A stretch of DNA of 64,000 nt from Fasciola hepatica (Eukaryota; Platyhelminthes; Trematoda; Plagiorchiida; Fasciolidae): the NCBI GenBank assembly GCA_948099385.1, contig CANUEZ040000199.1, positions 1,684,001-1,748,000 on the forward strand. Direction: 5' to 3'. Below the pieces are notes generated by a model that had not been told where the DNA came from, made no database searches, and saw only the letters and a list, made by a program, of their open reading frames with translations. The position numbers and the translations under genes were made by a program. Shown piece after piece: positions 12,921 through 25,699 of the stretch. How positions within the stretch are numbered: the stretch's first letter is position 1; the number at the start of each line of letters is the position of its first letter.

Positions 12921-14020
12921 GATGATAATAATAATGGTTCATTTCGAGGACTTCCGAAACATGCCCGACTGTATGATCATATGGTACAAGTGAGGTCACA
13001 GAAGGGATTCTTGGATGTCCATTTGGGTATATGCAACACAAAACGGTGCACAGGTTTTAGTGGTCGCATGGAGGAATGCTCGGCAAGTTTAAATTTGAAG
13101 GTCAGGTGGACATATTGCCCAGCAGAGGGTAAATTGGGCTCCGTGGTCGGGATACGTATCGTAGTAAAACGAGGATGGAGTAAAAACTAGCAAAGTTTCG
13201 GATAGTATCGGGGTAAAGTCGCGGGGGAGAGTATATTGGCGAAAATAACTTCGAAATAGCGCCGACAAAAAATCTAAAAATTCTTAGTGAAAACAGACAT
13301 GCACTTGAACTAGCAGCGAAAATACAATACCCAAGGATTTTCGAGGAGTTCTTTGAGGGGAGAGAACTGCGTTAATGAAAATGAGTCCGATTGGCCACTG
13401 AATTAGTACTTACTATTAATCGAGATGTTGTAGAAGACACGCTCATAAAAGAGGTAAATGTAAATGCCAGGGGTAGGAATCTGTAGCGTACTACTCTGTC
13501 TATATGGCACACTAAATGAATGTCAACAATATCTAAGACGACACTAGCAAACTAAGATGGGCGGAGGAGTGTGCGGTGATAAAAAGGTCAAAAGGGTATG
13601 TACATTAAGAATTAAAATGAAACAATAGGTGGGACTTAAACTCGCAGTCGTTCAGTGTTCTTGTGATCAGGAAATGAGCGTCGAAGGGCCAATATCCGCC
13701 AATGTCTTCAGTTCAGTTCGGTCTGACAGCCATCCGTTGGACAGAACAGGATGGTATTGAGCGAAGTGCCAAGAGACGCCGTTGAAGCTTTTAAAATGTT
13801 TGTTTCACTCAGTTAGTTCCGACCGATATGATTCCAAGACACTCCAAACCAGAATATGAGACCGTGCCAGAATTAAAGTTTTATTTACAGCCTTTTTTTG
13901 TATTGCGCGGTGTTGACGACCAAAAAGGTGTGTGTTTTACATTAAAACGTCGGTACAACAAAGGAGTGTCGCACCAAGGGACGTTGAAAATCATGGAAAA
14001 GTCGGAAATGTACAGGTACC
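12921..14020. other. Unassigned DNA, may include the G1 3' LTR
   Basis: No coding relic seen. On the minus strand, a purine-rich stretch ending at about 14027 (GGCGGGAGAG) is followed by TGTGTAGG. That is where a polypurine tract and 3' LTR of gypsy G1 would be expected. The other LTR of G1 is absent, so the LTR cannot be delimited. TTCAGTTCAGTTCGG at 13708-13722 is another LINE-tail-like stretch. Confidence 0.35.
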
Positions 14021-14108
14021 TACACAACTCTCCCGCCAGAGCGTTTGTTGTACAGAATAAACGCTCGATAGGAAAATAGAAAGAGGAAACGGTTAGCGAA
14101 AGAAAACG

Positions 14109-15137
14109 TCAACTAACAAAGTCTTGAAATCTGACCGGATGTCGAACGTTTCTGCCGGAAAGGCGGGTCACCAGGGAAGGTTGTTGCTGTGGTGGTGCTG
14201 GCGGGTGTGGTGTAGTGTCTGGTGTGATGATAGAGGGTGGATCATCAACAGGAATTGTTGGTGGTGTGTCTGTGGATGGTAATGGTGTCGGTGTTGCTGG
14301 TGATGGAGGTGTATCAAAATGCGCGGGTTTTAGTCTGTCAATGGAAACTGTGTCTGGCTTATCGGCTTTCTGAACCACGAAATATTTGTCTGTGCGACTT
14401 AGCACCTTAAATGGACCATCATACGGTGGTGTGAGTGAGTTGCGAACAGTATCGTTACGAATAAAAACGAAAGGTGACGTATATAGATCATTGTGTACAA
14501 AAACGTGTGTGGATGACAAGCGAGTGGGTGTTGGAGGAAGATGTAACATACGGTCTTTGAGTTGTTGGACAAACTGGGATGGGTTAGGACTGGCATCAGT
14601 GTTGGGTTGAACATACTCACCTGGAAGGCATATGGTGGTACCAAAAACGAGTTCACCTGACGTGCTGTGGAGGTCGTCTTTGACTGATAACCGCAGACCC
14701 AAAAGAACTAGTGGCAGGTTGTCGCTCCAGTTATTGGGGTTTGGCTGTGATATCAGTGCTGCTTTGAGTTGACGGTGTAGGCGCTCTACCATGCCATTGG
14801 ACGAAGGATGGTGTGCAGTTGTTGTGATGTGTTTACAGCCAAGCAGTTTAGTGAAATCACGAAACAAAGTCGATTGGAATTGGCTGCCAGGGTCTGTGGT
14901 GACGGTAGATGGTACACCAAATGTAGCAATCCAGTGTTGGAGTAGTACTTTCGCAATATTTTCTGCCGAGGTGTCGGAAATGGGTACTGCCACCGGCCAG
15001 CGTGTTAAACGATCAACAACGGTTAATAAGTGGGTATGTCCATTCGATGGTGGTAGTGGACCAACAAGATCGACGTGAATATGTGTGAAACGGACGTCGG
15101 GAACGGTGAACGTACTGGGAGGAGAAAAAGTGTGGCG
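14109..15137 (-). pseudogene. Gypsy G1 integrase, 5'-truncated
   Basis: An open minus-strand frame of about 340 codons encodes a Ty3/gypsy integrase from just after the zinc-binding domain to its end. The catalytic triad is intact. The first D lies in HVDLVGPLPPS (about 15060), the second in TTDPGSQFQS, and the E in HHPSSNGMVERLHRQLK. A C-terminal domain with PPYDGPFKVLSR follows, then a proline/threonine-rich tail and the terminal SGR-x-VRHPVRFQDF motif. The ATG at 14993 is internal; the frame runs upstream to 15137, where it ends abruptly at the left palindrome arm. RT, RNase H and Gag are missing. The frame has no stop, so the break is probably recent compared with G2. Confidence 0.85.
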
Positions 15138-17403
15138 GCGTCATCCCTGATGTACAGTGGGTTTATCTCTTGCTTTCAGAAGGATAACCCTATCTAACCC
15201 ATGTGCTTCTGTGAATCCTTCTTGGCTCCATCCGCCTGGTTGTACATAGCACTGGTAACTACATCCTTCAACTACTCCCCACTGTCCATGCCTATGCCAA
15301 TCCAAAAGTCTGGAGCCATTTACACCTACTATCCCTTAATTTGTCACAGGGATCTACGGCATCCATAAGCCCTCGGTCTGCTTTAATTTACATTTGTTCT
15401 CCATTAAACACAGATCCCCAGCTGGGACAAAGGAAGTCAGAGTTTTTCTATACGGTTTCCCTTTCAGTCATCCTCGATGAAGGTCGACTTCTTCAGGCAC
15501 CGTACTGGTCATTTACCTGGAAGGTTCATTTGAGAGTAACTCTGTGTGGTCTTCTGTCAACAGGCGCCTCATCAGTTCTACTCTCAAAGATCCCCGGCAG
15601 CCTAACCAATTTATTCTGGATCAAATATCCTTGTCAAAGTTGCTATACCCCCGTATAATCATCAGCTATCACTCGCGCCAATCCCAGCTGTGCCAGGTGC
15701 GGTCAGATTTACCGCGTCACCCGGCGTACAACGGGCTCTCGGGCCGTTTGCAATGACGCGTGGGCGCAGTTAGGCTGGTGGATCACACCTCCAGTGTTCT
15801 TTTCATGGAGCTTTTTCTAGTCGGGTGTCCAGCTCAAGATCGGCATCACGAGCTAGCAAGGGCTGCTTGTTGCAAGCTTCAAATCCCCCCACCTTGTCAC
15901 ACCCAACACAGCCAGTTATGGATCGCTTGTTTCCTCCATTCTCGTTCTGCCACCAAGTGCTGTGGTGATTTTGTCCCTTTCACATTCCAGTCGTGGAAGC
16001 CCATTTGGACCAACGCTCAGTTGTTCAATGTGCCATCGAGTCAGCATCCACTCAGTGCCGTTCACAAACAAATGCACCACGCACGCATGGCTTGTCATTG
16101 TGCAGTCGTGGAAGTTGAGCAATGCAATGCGCATGTCTCGCGCGTAGGATTTGCCCCCACATCACGTGACGGTGTTTGGCAAGTTTGCACCCTCCGGTCA
16201 AAGTACCACTGGATGAACACTTGTGTGTAAACTCGTGCCGTTCCGTAGCCCATGCATGTAAATTGCAAATAATATCGTAATTGAGTAATGCATTTCAGTG
16301 CCCGCTGGTGTGTCCCCTGATTTTATCCGATCGTAGAGTATGTCTACCTATCGTTTATGTCAATACACTCATCCCTCCCTTTGTCGTTGTTCTGTCACCG
16401 TACCCTTACCTACCCAGTTGTCCTTACTCCCATCATCTCTCTTCATGATAGCTCCAACTTCTTGATGTCTCTGTCACCCTGTTCGCACTATTACACCATG
16501 CTCTTCGATGTTTGCTTTTCTGCCCACGTCCCTCTTACTGAGTCCAAGTCTCTTTTCTGCTGCTACAGACCGTCGCCCATATAGCTCATTAGTGGCATTA
16601 TGTACATCACTACATTTTGTTTTGTCATATCTTTCCTTGTTCTTTCTTCTCATGGGGCACACCATTTTGCACTATCCCCGTACGTACACACTCCCAGTAC
16701 CCATGTCAGAACTGGCCATCTCCACCTTTCCACCCTTTATAGCCACTTTTACTATCCATTCATCACCACCACAAACTTCTTCCTTGGCCCCGCAAATACC
16801 CGCCGATTTTTCCATCAACTGATGCTTCTGTTGGTGTCTTTTGGCTCACTCCATTTGTGCAAGTGCATGCCGGCGTGCGGCCCTCCAGCACCATTGTCCC
16901 AACTCTTTTACGCATGGTTCTCGTGCCTTCTGCTCCATCATAGGTTTACTCGTCATGTTGGCTTATTTTCCCGGGCCTTTATTGCGCGATTCACCCGTAG
17001 CAATGTGACATAACTGGCCACCACTTTCTGTTTGCCCTTTGATCACTTCTCTCATCTCGTTTGCACTTTCTTCGCCAAAAGTATCACTTCTGTGCTTTCA
17101 AGGTTGCTCTGAGTCTCCGCGCCGCGCCCATCGTAAAGAAAACGTTACACTGTGAATCTCATGTGCAGTTTCGAATTTAGTTGTCTGCCCTTACTTCACC
17201 TCTCTAACTTTCCGCGTGTTCATATCTTGCATATTTTGTTTTCCCTTATAACAGCCGCATCCTTGCACCACAGTCTGTCATACTTCTCAGTTCCCGTTCT
17301 TCGCTGATAGTTCACACGACTCGGACCACTTAGCAACTTAATTCGCTAAGCTTTCCCCAGCAATTCCCGTCGTAATCATTTCGGTGACCCACGATATAAG
17401 CTT
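15138..17403. repeat. Left arm of 4.59-kb palindrome
   Basis: The 2266-bp arm is the reverse complement of 17462-19727. Paired coordinates always sum to 34865 (for example 15341/19524 and 17013/17852), so there is no net indel across the arm. All frames of one arm are translated identically from the other, and every segment I compared matched base for base. The strand shown is pyrimidine-rich. Frames of up to 156 codons occur (15760-16230, 16600-17013), but none has a recognisable domain. No transposase, LTR or LINE motif was recognised. Confidence 0.95.
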
Positions 17404-17461
17404 CGGATAAATGCGGATGCATCAATTGCGTCGGTCGGAAGTGAGTGAAGCGCTAATAAGT
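17404..17461. other. Spacer at palindrome centre
   Basis: The 58 bp between the arms run from CGGATAAATGCGG to GCGCTAATAAGT. There is no self-complementarity of note, and both neighbours are AAGCTT-ended arm sequence. Confidence 0.9.
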
Positions 17462-19727
17462 AAGCTTATATCGTGGGTCACCGAAATGATTACGACGGGA
17501 ATTGCTGGGGAAAGCTTAGCGAATTAAGTTGCTAAGTGGTCCGAGTCGTGTGAACTATCAGCGAAGAACGGGAACTGAGAAGTATGACAGACTGTGGTGC
17601 AAGGATGCGGCTGTTATAAGGGAAAACAAAATATGCAAGATATGAACACGCGGAAAGTTAGAGAGGTGAAGTAAGGGCAGACAACTAAATTCGAAACTGC
17701 ACATGAGATTCACAGTGTAACGTTTTCTTTACGATGGGCGCGGCGCGGAGACTCAGAGCAACCTTGAAAGCACAGAAGTGATACTTTTGGCGAAGAAAGT
17801 GCAAACGAGATGAGAGAAGTGATCAAAGGGCAAACAGAAAGTGGTGGCCAGTTATGTCACATTGCTACGGGTGAATCGCGCAATAAAGGCCCGGGAAAAT
17901 AAGCCAACATGACGAGTAAACCTATGATGGAGCAGAAGGCACGAGAACCATGCGTAAAAGAGTTGGGACAATGGTGCTGGAGGGCCGCACGCCGGCATGC
18001 ACTTGCACAAATGGAGTGAGCCAAAAGACACCAACAGAAGCATCAGTTGATGGAAAAATCGGCGGGTATTTGCGGGGCCAAGGAAGAAGTTTGTGGTGGT
18101 GATGAATGGATAGTAAAAGTGGCTATAAAGGGTGGAAAGGTGGAGATGGCCAGTTCTGACATGGGTACTGGGAGTGTGTACGTACGGGGATAGTGCAAAA
18201 TGGTGTGCCCCATGAGAAGAAAGAACAAGGAAAGATATGACAAAACAAAATGTAGTGATGTACATAATGCCACTAATGAGCTATATGGGCGACGGTCTGT
18301 AGCAGCAGAAAAGAGACTTGGACTCAGTAAGAGGGACGTGGGCAGAAAAGCAAACATCGAAGAGCATGGTGTAATAGTGCGAACAGGGTGACAGAGACAT
18401 CAAGAAGTTGGAGCTATCATGAAGAGAGATGATGGGAGTAAGGACAACTGGGTAGGTAAGGGTACGGTGACAGAACAACGACAAAGGGAGGGATGAGTGT
18501 ATTGACATAAACGATAGGTAGACATACTCTACGATCGGATAAAATCAGGGGACACACCAGCGGGCACTGAAATGCATTACTCAATTACGATATTATTTGC
18601 AATTTACATGCATGGGCTACGGAACGGCACGAGTTTACACACAAGTGTTCATCCAGTGGTACTTTGACCGGAGGGTGCAAACTTGCCAAACACCGTCACG
18701 TGATGTGGGGGCAAATCCTACGCGCGAGACATGCGCATTGCATTGCTCAACTTCCACGACTGCACAATGACAAGCCATGCGTGCGTGGTGCATTTGTTTG
18801 TGAACGGCACTGAGTGGATGCTGACTCGATGGCACATTGAACAACTGAGCGTTGGTCCAAATGGGCTTCCACGACTGGAATGTGAAAGGGACAAAATCAC
18901 CACAGCACTTGGTGGCAGAACGAGAATGGAGGAAACAAGCGATCCATAACTGGCTGTGTTGGGTGTGACAAGGTGGGGGGATTTGAAGCTTGCAACAAGC
19001 AGCCCTTGCTAGCTCGTGATGCCGATCTTGAGCTGGACACCCGACTAGAAAAAGCTCCATGAAAAGAACACTGGAGGTGTGATCCACCAGCCTAACTGCG
19101 CCCACGCGTCATTGCAAACGGCCCGAGAGCCCGTTGTACGCCGGGTGACGCGGTAAATCTGACCGCACCTGGCACAGCTGGGATTGGCGCGAGTGATAGC
19201 TGATGATTATACGGGGGTATAGCAACTTTGACAAGGATATTTGATCCAGAATAAATTGGTTAGGCTGCCGGGGATCTTTGAGAGTAGAACTGATGAGGCG
19301 CCTGTTGACAGAAGACCACACAGAGTTACTCTCAAATGAACCTTCCAGGTAAATGACCAGTACGGTGCCTGAAGAAGTCGACCTTCATCGAGGATGACTG
19401 AAAGGGAAACCGTATAGAAAAACTCTGACTTCCTTTGTCCCAGCTGGGGATCTGTGTTTAATGGAGAACAAATGTAAATTAAAGCAGACCGAGGGCTTAT
19501 GGATGCCGTAGATCCCTGTGACAAATTAAGGGATAGTAGGTGTAAATGGCTCCAGACTTTTGGATTGGCATAGGCATGGACAGTGGGGAGTAGTTGAAGG
19601 ATGTAGTTACCAGTGCTATGTACAACCAGGCGGATGGAGCCAAGAAGGATTCACAGAAGCACATGGGTTAGATAGGGTTATCCTTCTGAAAGCAAGAGAT
19701 AAACCCACTGTACATCAGGGATGACGC
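17462..19727. repeat. Right arm of 4.59-kb palindrome
   Basis: The reverse complement of the left arm. The outer limit is set where the two flanks stop matching: the arm ends GCGTCATCCC read outward-in, preceded by GATCA on this side and by GTGGCG on the left side. The flank beyond 19727 is not gypsy integrase, so the palindrome is not a simple insertion into G1. Frames seen here are the mirror images of those in the left arm and are not supported as genes. Confidence 0.95.
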
Positions 19728-20465
19728 TGATCACAGTTCCAGATACCAAGGGGAAGAAGTAGGTTGTACATAGTATGCAGGTACTGGGGCATGGAGCATA
19801 GATAAGAAGGTTAGAGTGTCATGTCTCTTTTGAAGGCCTGGTCGGTGGAGACTCGGTTACAGGCCATCGGTATAGAACTGAATGCACTTAAGTGGATGAG
19901 TGCATAATTCATGCACTGATTCTTCCCGCCTACCTATTCCCCACTGACAGTGCATCTACCTACCGGCAACTTAAGGTGGAATCTTCTCAGCCGTACACTA
20001 GATACAACCACACGCAGTTCACTAGTGACAAAAGCGTACTGGTTCCTCCGGTACAATCCGCAGCCCTCTTTTTGCCAGATCACAATTGTCATGAATCACA
20101 CAGCAGATGCAGAGGCGCAGACGTAGGTGACAAACGTGTGGAGGTTCTCCTATTACACTGGAAAAGATGAACAAACAAGCGCTCGTGTGTATACATGAGC
20201 CAGCGAGTGAGTGGATAAGTGCAACCGATTGCATGAAGAAAATATTCCCGATGTGTGTAATCATTCTCGTAAATGCCAAGCACCACTGAATACCTCATGG
20301 TGAAGCGCAGCCGTGGAGGTCGGTATCAAAAGGGAAAACCATTTCCAACGAGGACTACTTAACTCAAGTGGGTGCGTGTGACTATGCACAAAATATAAGC
20401 CAGCAGTAGTTTTCACCAGAGTGCGAGGACTAGACTGTGTGCGAGCCATAATACGTCACAGTGTT
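19728..20465. other. Unassigned DNA
   Basis: No recognised gene. A 3' LTR for the BEL-C relic would be expected just left of 20470 but could not be identified; no TGTAACG start is present. Confidence 0.4.
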
Positions 20466-20469
20466 CTGA

Positions 20470-22135
20470 ACTCCTGGCTTCGTGTGGCCGGTCGTCACCC
20501 CCAGGCAGATACAGCCCCGTGATGCCCAAAACGTACTCTCCGTTGCCTGTTTTCACTAAAACAGCACGCACGAGTCCATCGAAGTCAAAATGGTCTTCTT
20601 TGATAGCTCCAAGCAGCCATATCTCACGGAGTAATTATTCTTCAGCTATGGGTGCCACTTCGCCCAGCCTGAATGGTCTCTCCATGGCGGTCTACTTTTG
20701 TCTTGGCTGTAGAGTTTGCAGGTACTTCTGCCTTCATCGTCAGCGAACTACTGGGGCAGTGCAGTTGGTTTCTTTTCAAACTTGCAGTAGAGTGCTCCTA
20801 ATAGTCTCTGGCTGCCTTCATTCTTCGGGGGGTCTTCTTATGAGAAGTCGTTTCTTAGGTCCCGTAAATAGAGATCTGTGGGGTTTTTGGATGATCGCAC
20901 ATAATGCCATTGACTTACACTCATCGGCTCGTCAGTAACTGTCAGTCCATTAGCCACGAAACTCTTGAAGTAGACGCTCGTATTTCGGATGCAGTAAGGT
21001 ACAATAGGGGGGTCGATCCGAAAGATTGTGTCTAAAGTAAAGCCTGCAAGGCATTGCTCCAAAGTATTGGTCAATCCTACATACTGTACAGCTGTGATCA
21101 TTTCCGTCTTCAGAATCGACTCCTATTTTAGTGGGGTAGCTCTGGCTTTAGCGAGTAACAATCTGGTTTTTTCTATGCTCAGTCGCAATTATTCAACTGC
21201 CGCGTGCCCCCATTCTGCAACCCCTTCTCTGGTGCTTTCCAGAATAAGTTGGGTCTTCCATTTATTTTAGGTCACTCTAAAGCAGACTGTGTGGGATTCG
21301 CGTGTTCCCCAGTTCATCGAGGGTGATCGGGAACCACTCTTAGTCTAGTAGGTTCATGCCTGCTGGCTTTTCATCCCAACCGACTTTCTTCAGACAAACC
21401 CGATGTAGTAGAATTTTTCCGGGAGGTGGCCATCGAGAAACAAACCCATTGGAACCTGCGAACTGAAGATGGATGACAGGACTCCCCTGCGCGCGAGTGG
21501 TCGACCGGGAACATTCAACTCAAGAACGAATTCGTCTGTCTTAGCAGTTTGGTGTATCCTTAGGGCGCCTTCCATCAAAAGAGTTAATCCATTGGTTTCT
21601 CGAACTGTCTCTGCTTTTTCATTGTGCGAAATGACTTCCAAAACTGCCGATGGGTTTGATGTCCATTTCACGAGGTGGAATCTGCCCTTCTCTAGTAATT
21701 CTACCAGACTTCTGAGGCGCGTTATAGCCGTTTCAATGTCATCCAGCGACCCAATATTTCCGCCAACATAGACAATTTTGCTGACATTATCAACTACTGT
21801 CCGGAGGAAAGAGGCCACATACTTGTTTGCTGTTTCCCGTAAGGAGTACTTGGTGCAAAGAAGTAACGGTATCGCTGTAAGCTGACGAACTGTCATTCTG
21901 CAATCTACCACCAGTCTGTGCAGGTTGTTTCCGTTCCACCATAAACATTGCCATGTACTTCTTTTTTCCACTAGTACCTTCACCTGGGGAAACACCTCCG
22001 TGGAGTAAGCTGATGCTAACACTCTACCTAACGTGAACCGAAACAAAACCTCAACCAGCTGTGTTTTCCAGTCCACCCTTGTAATACTTTGTCGTTTACT
22101 GACTTCCCTCGAAACTGGGAAGCACAAGCGAAAAC
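20470..22135 (-). pseudogene. BEL-C pol relic: RT, RNase H, integrase end
   Basis: Minus-strand homology to BEL-A runs in order. About 22135-21640 is RT: VDWKTQLVEVLFRF, then LWWNG, YRMTV and LRETANK. The catalytic YVDD is replaced by YVGG. About 21640-21390 follows with the RRGVLSS-x-F block. About 21130-20850 is RNase H: SFVANGLTV, then SQWHYVRSSKNPTDL. About 20830-20470 is antisense to the C-terminal integrase/DUF5641 region. The integrase core is deleted between the last two parts. Several frameshifts are present. Its gag and protease are probably the pieces at 28570-30337. Confidence 0.8.
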
Positions 22136-22239
22136 CAACCGAAAATCTTCCGATTTCTTGGGATGGAGACCCGAGTGCTGAGACAGGTGCGATTTACTCT
22201 CTCGAGCCTTGGTAGAGGCAGTCGCCTTTCCTAGCTAAT

Positions 22240-22600
22240 GAAGTTGGCTGCCTTTACACTCCTCAGGTCGGACAACCTGCTGCCTTTTGTAGTCCACCGC
22301 CCTCTCGTATGCAATTCTACCGGTGGAGTAGGACTCGTTTACTTATTAGGCTCCCCGGAAATCTTCAAAGACATCACGTGTTATTCACCAGTGACTTCAA
22401 CTCACCTGGTGTCCATTGGCAAAGAACTGGTGCCTCTGATGTCACCTCCAGCAGATCTCTCCAGGATCTTGCTCTCAATAGCTTACTAGTACCGGACATA
22501 GAAGATCTAACCAGAAATCTTACATACACCGCCTTCCAACTATACATGATCATCACTAATGGATGGTTCCAAGTAGATATGGTGCACTACTAGCCGCCTC
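22240..22600 (+). pseudogene. CR1-like LINE endonuclease relic
   Basis: The plus-strand frame reads LFTSDFNSPGVHW, a decayed form of the CR1 endonuclease segment LLAGDFN.P.IDW, followed by S-RSLQDLALNSLLVPDIEDLTRN, which fits the helix after that motif. The catalytic D and N of GDFN survive as DFN. The RT relic at 26740-27945 has the same orientation and could belong to the same LINE, but this is unproven. Confidence 0.55.
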
Positions 22601-25600
22601 TCAGCAAAAGTGATCACATTATCACTGGGTTTCATTGTATTGTGAATCAGGCTCTCTTCCCCAGAAGCCAAAATTTGAAGATCCTTCAAAATAATGATAA
22701 TGATAGTATTGGTAACGGTATATTTCTCAGCCATGGTCGAGGCGCACGCTCAAGCGCATGATCATGGTGTAACAAGTTTATCAGTAAGATGAAATATTCA
22801 CGAAGTTTGAGAATAAAAGTCAAAAGTATCAGCGACAGAAAAACATAGAAATAGTTTGAATGGATCGGTCAATAATGGTTTCCGCGGCAGCTCCGAACCA
22901 GTTTCCAGTTCAAGCGTGACGGCGGTGCACCTTGAGGATGCTGAGAAGATCGTTAGCACATAGTGTCAAAGATGCTTTACAAACGAAAAAGATACAAGCC
23001 AAGGGAAACTGAGGCTCACTTGGGTTCTGCTAACAGAGTAAGATATGAACAAAGGGGGAAAATATTGTATGGAAGTATACTGGGGGAAATGGATGCACGC
23101 GAAGATAATGGCAATCCGTGAAGACGACGCGAACACTAAGCCGTGGATTTACCGGGGTTCAATCAACGGGACAAGTTTTGAAAAGGGGAGACATGAAACC
23201 AACTTAATGAAATTGCACACGGTAGATATGGAGGGAACAGCAGTCCATAAAAATGTGAGTTTGATTTCAGGATCAGTAAACTGTACCATTCAGAAATGAG
23301 AAGGCGCAACGGGAGGGTCCTGAAAAAGTGGAGAGTCAACTGCCAGCCGGCTACGGTTCCAGGGAAAAATGAACTGTGGCGACTGACATTAGAGTGGAAA
23401 ATCCCCGCATGGACTTGAGCTTTGTTAACGTGTTTCGCTGACATATTCATATATATTTTTTTACTGACGCCTTTTGCCTCAGTGTTATTCAGCATCGTTG
23501 CTGGTAATGTACCACATCCTATGGGTATGGTTTGCTTGGGAGGTCAAAGAATGTGTCGGTCAGTCAGCCGATTGAGACGAGACATGACAGATAAAACCGA
23601 TGAATGGTATTGACCGATATATCAGCAGCATTCTCGTGAACTGTTATTTGTGTTGGCTGCAATGGTGATATGGGCAGGAGAGGCTTTGAGTTAGAAAGCA
23701 TTAAACGATCTAATAGGTGTTTGGGAGTACTTCCTGTCGGGTGACTTGATTGCGGTCCCAGTTGCCATGAAAGGTCCTACTTGAGTCTCTGTTGGTACGG
23801 GCCAAAGTAGCATCCTTGATTATCCGGTTTGGCGGCTGAGATAGTGGAAGACAGCGAATCAGAAATAAATGGGGGCCGCAATGTGGACGTGGTTCCAGCT
23901 GTGGGTTATGGTAATACACATTGACAATAATAATGATTTGGTTACGTTCACTTGAATGGGGCATGGAAGAAGTTTCGTTGAAGCAGTTAGTGGCACCTGC
24001 TCCACTTTCTGGGTAAAGTAGGCCCGAAAAAGATTGCACTACACTGCTACAGGCTAGCAGAGTTGAGTAAATCGGTCGGGCATTTGTGTATGCATTCCAA
24101 AGGATCAATGGTTCGCAAGTTGTCGCGGCAGTGCTGGGATACCAATAAAACCCAAGGCCTTAAAGGTTAAGATGAATTAGAAAGGGTAACTTCCAGTGCA
24201 GTTTGCTTGCGCTGAACGCAGTTTTGCACGTAGATTGTGAGATAGGTTCGAAAGAACAGTGTGTGAGTAAATGGGACTGGTACCCCTCTAGAATTGCGCT
24301 GTACTTCTTACCGTCTCTTCTGGTATGGTGGTTATTCTACACTGAATAGTTTCTTAGGAGCCGCAAAGTAAGGGAAACTACCTGTGGGTCGGAGGTGATG
24401 GATTGGAGGGAACTGGTTACGTGCCGAGTGACGTAGACGTAAGTTAGTCAGCGCTCCCACTCGATGGTGCTAGCTTACTGAGGTTATACTCGAGTGTGGG
24501 CAAGGGAATCTGATGTAGTAGTGATTACAAGGTTAGCGTGGTATCTTCTTCGTCGTTATTGTATTGCAAAGCAGGACAACACTGACGTGAGGACTTGTTA
24601 GAAAACCGTGAGAGGTGGAAACAGGATTTGACTGAATTTTCGTCAGGGAAGCAAAATCTAACAGTCTACATTCAATACCCAAGGTAGGTGGCACTAGGGC
24701 CTACTTCAGGTAGGGAGGCAGCATGATAAGCATCCATTGGCACCCAGCTCGTGGCACTCCAAGTGTGATTCACACTTTTCAAGGCGTTTTTATTATTTTT
24801 TATAGTTTTATCACAGTCAGATATCTGGCTGTCAGAGAAGACGGAACAGCTTTTGGTAGATGAACACAGCTCCCAGGCCCCGGTCGAAACATGGACGGCA
24901 TGTAACAAGCCGCGCTAGGAATAGGTCGACCACACCAGCCAATCCTTGGCAAAACTGCAGCCCGGTGACATGGGTCACATGTGACAAGACTGGTGCGCCT
25001 AGAAGACAAAACAGTGGGGTATTTCTCCCCTCTTTTTATGCCAATTTCTTACTTTTCGATGCTCGTGTCATCTCATTGGTGGTCAACTCTGTGCAGAGAG
25101 ACCATCACAGCCAGGAACGTTTGCAGGGTGCCGTGCTAACACTCACCACATCCGTGAGGTTAGAACCCCGAGGTGGTTTACATGGGACGGAAAATGCAGG
25201 GGGAGACAAGGTCAACCACGGCCTGCTATTATTTGATGGGGTTCATATTCACGGAAACCCCAGTTTGCATGAAGTTGGGGCACTACCTAAGGCACTGACA
25301 AAGTGATGCACTGGAACGATCCACAGATGGTTTGTGGTTACTTTGACTGAGCATCAAATGTTATGCAGGCCAACCATATGAAGGCGCTACAGTTGTGTGA
25401 CAGGGAGGACAGTTGAGCTACGGTTGTCTAATGATTCGATTAAGGGTGATCACTGGATGGGGGTTGAGGAGTCTGACAGCTGCTGAGTCTTAGGTTAGTG
25501 ACAGAGGCGAAGACTAAGAGAAAATTAGAGCTGGGAATGTTTAAGGACTGTCTTTCGTGTATGTAGTGGTATTTCATATGTCCAAATACAATTTCAGAGG

Positions 25601-25690
25601 CACTGGCCTCATTCGTGAAAGTAACTAAGTTTAGGCATTGTAACCTGGTAGGTTTACGCTGAGGCGATGGCAACAATGGTGAATGGTGTG
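22601..25690. other. Unassigned decayed DNA
   Basis: About 3 kb with no recognisable family. The frames at 23710-24108 (minus) and 24860-25306 (plus) lack motifs that I can place. Confidence 0.4.
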
Positions 25691-25699
25691 GCACATCCC

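Noticed and set aside
15341..17013. Frames of 100-156 codons in the palindrome (and mirror copies at 17852-19524) as genes
   Set aside because: No domain, no signal or motif; several overlap each other on both strands. Their perfect duplication follows from the palindrome, not from coding constraint.
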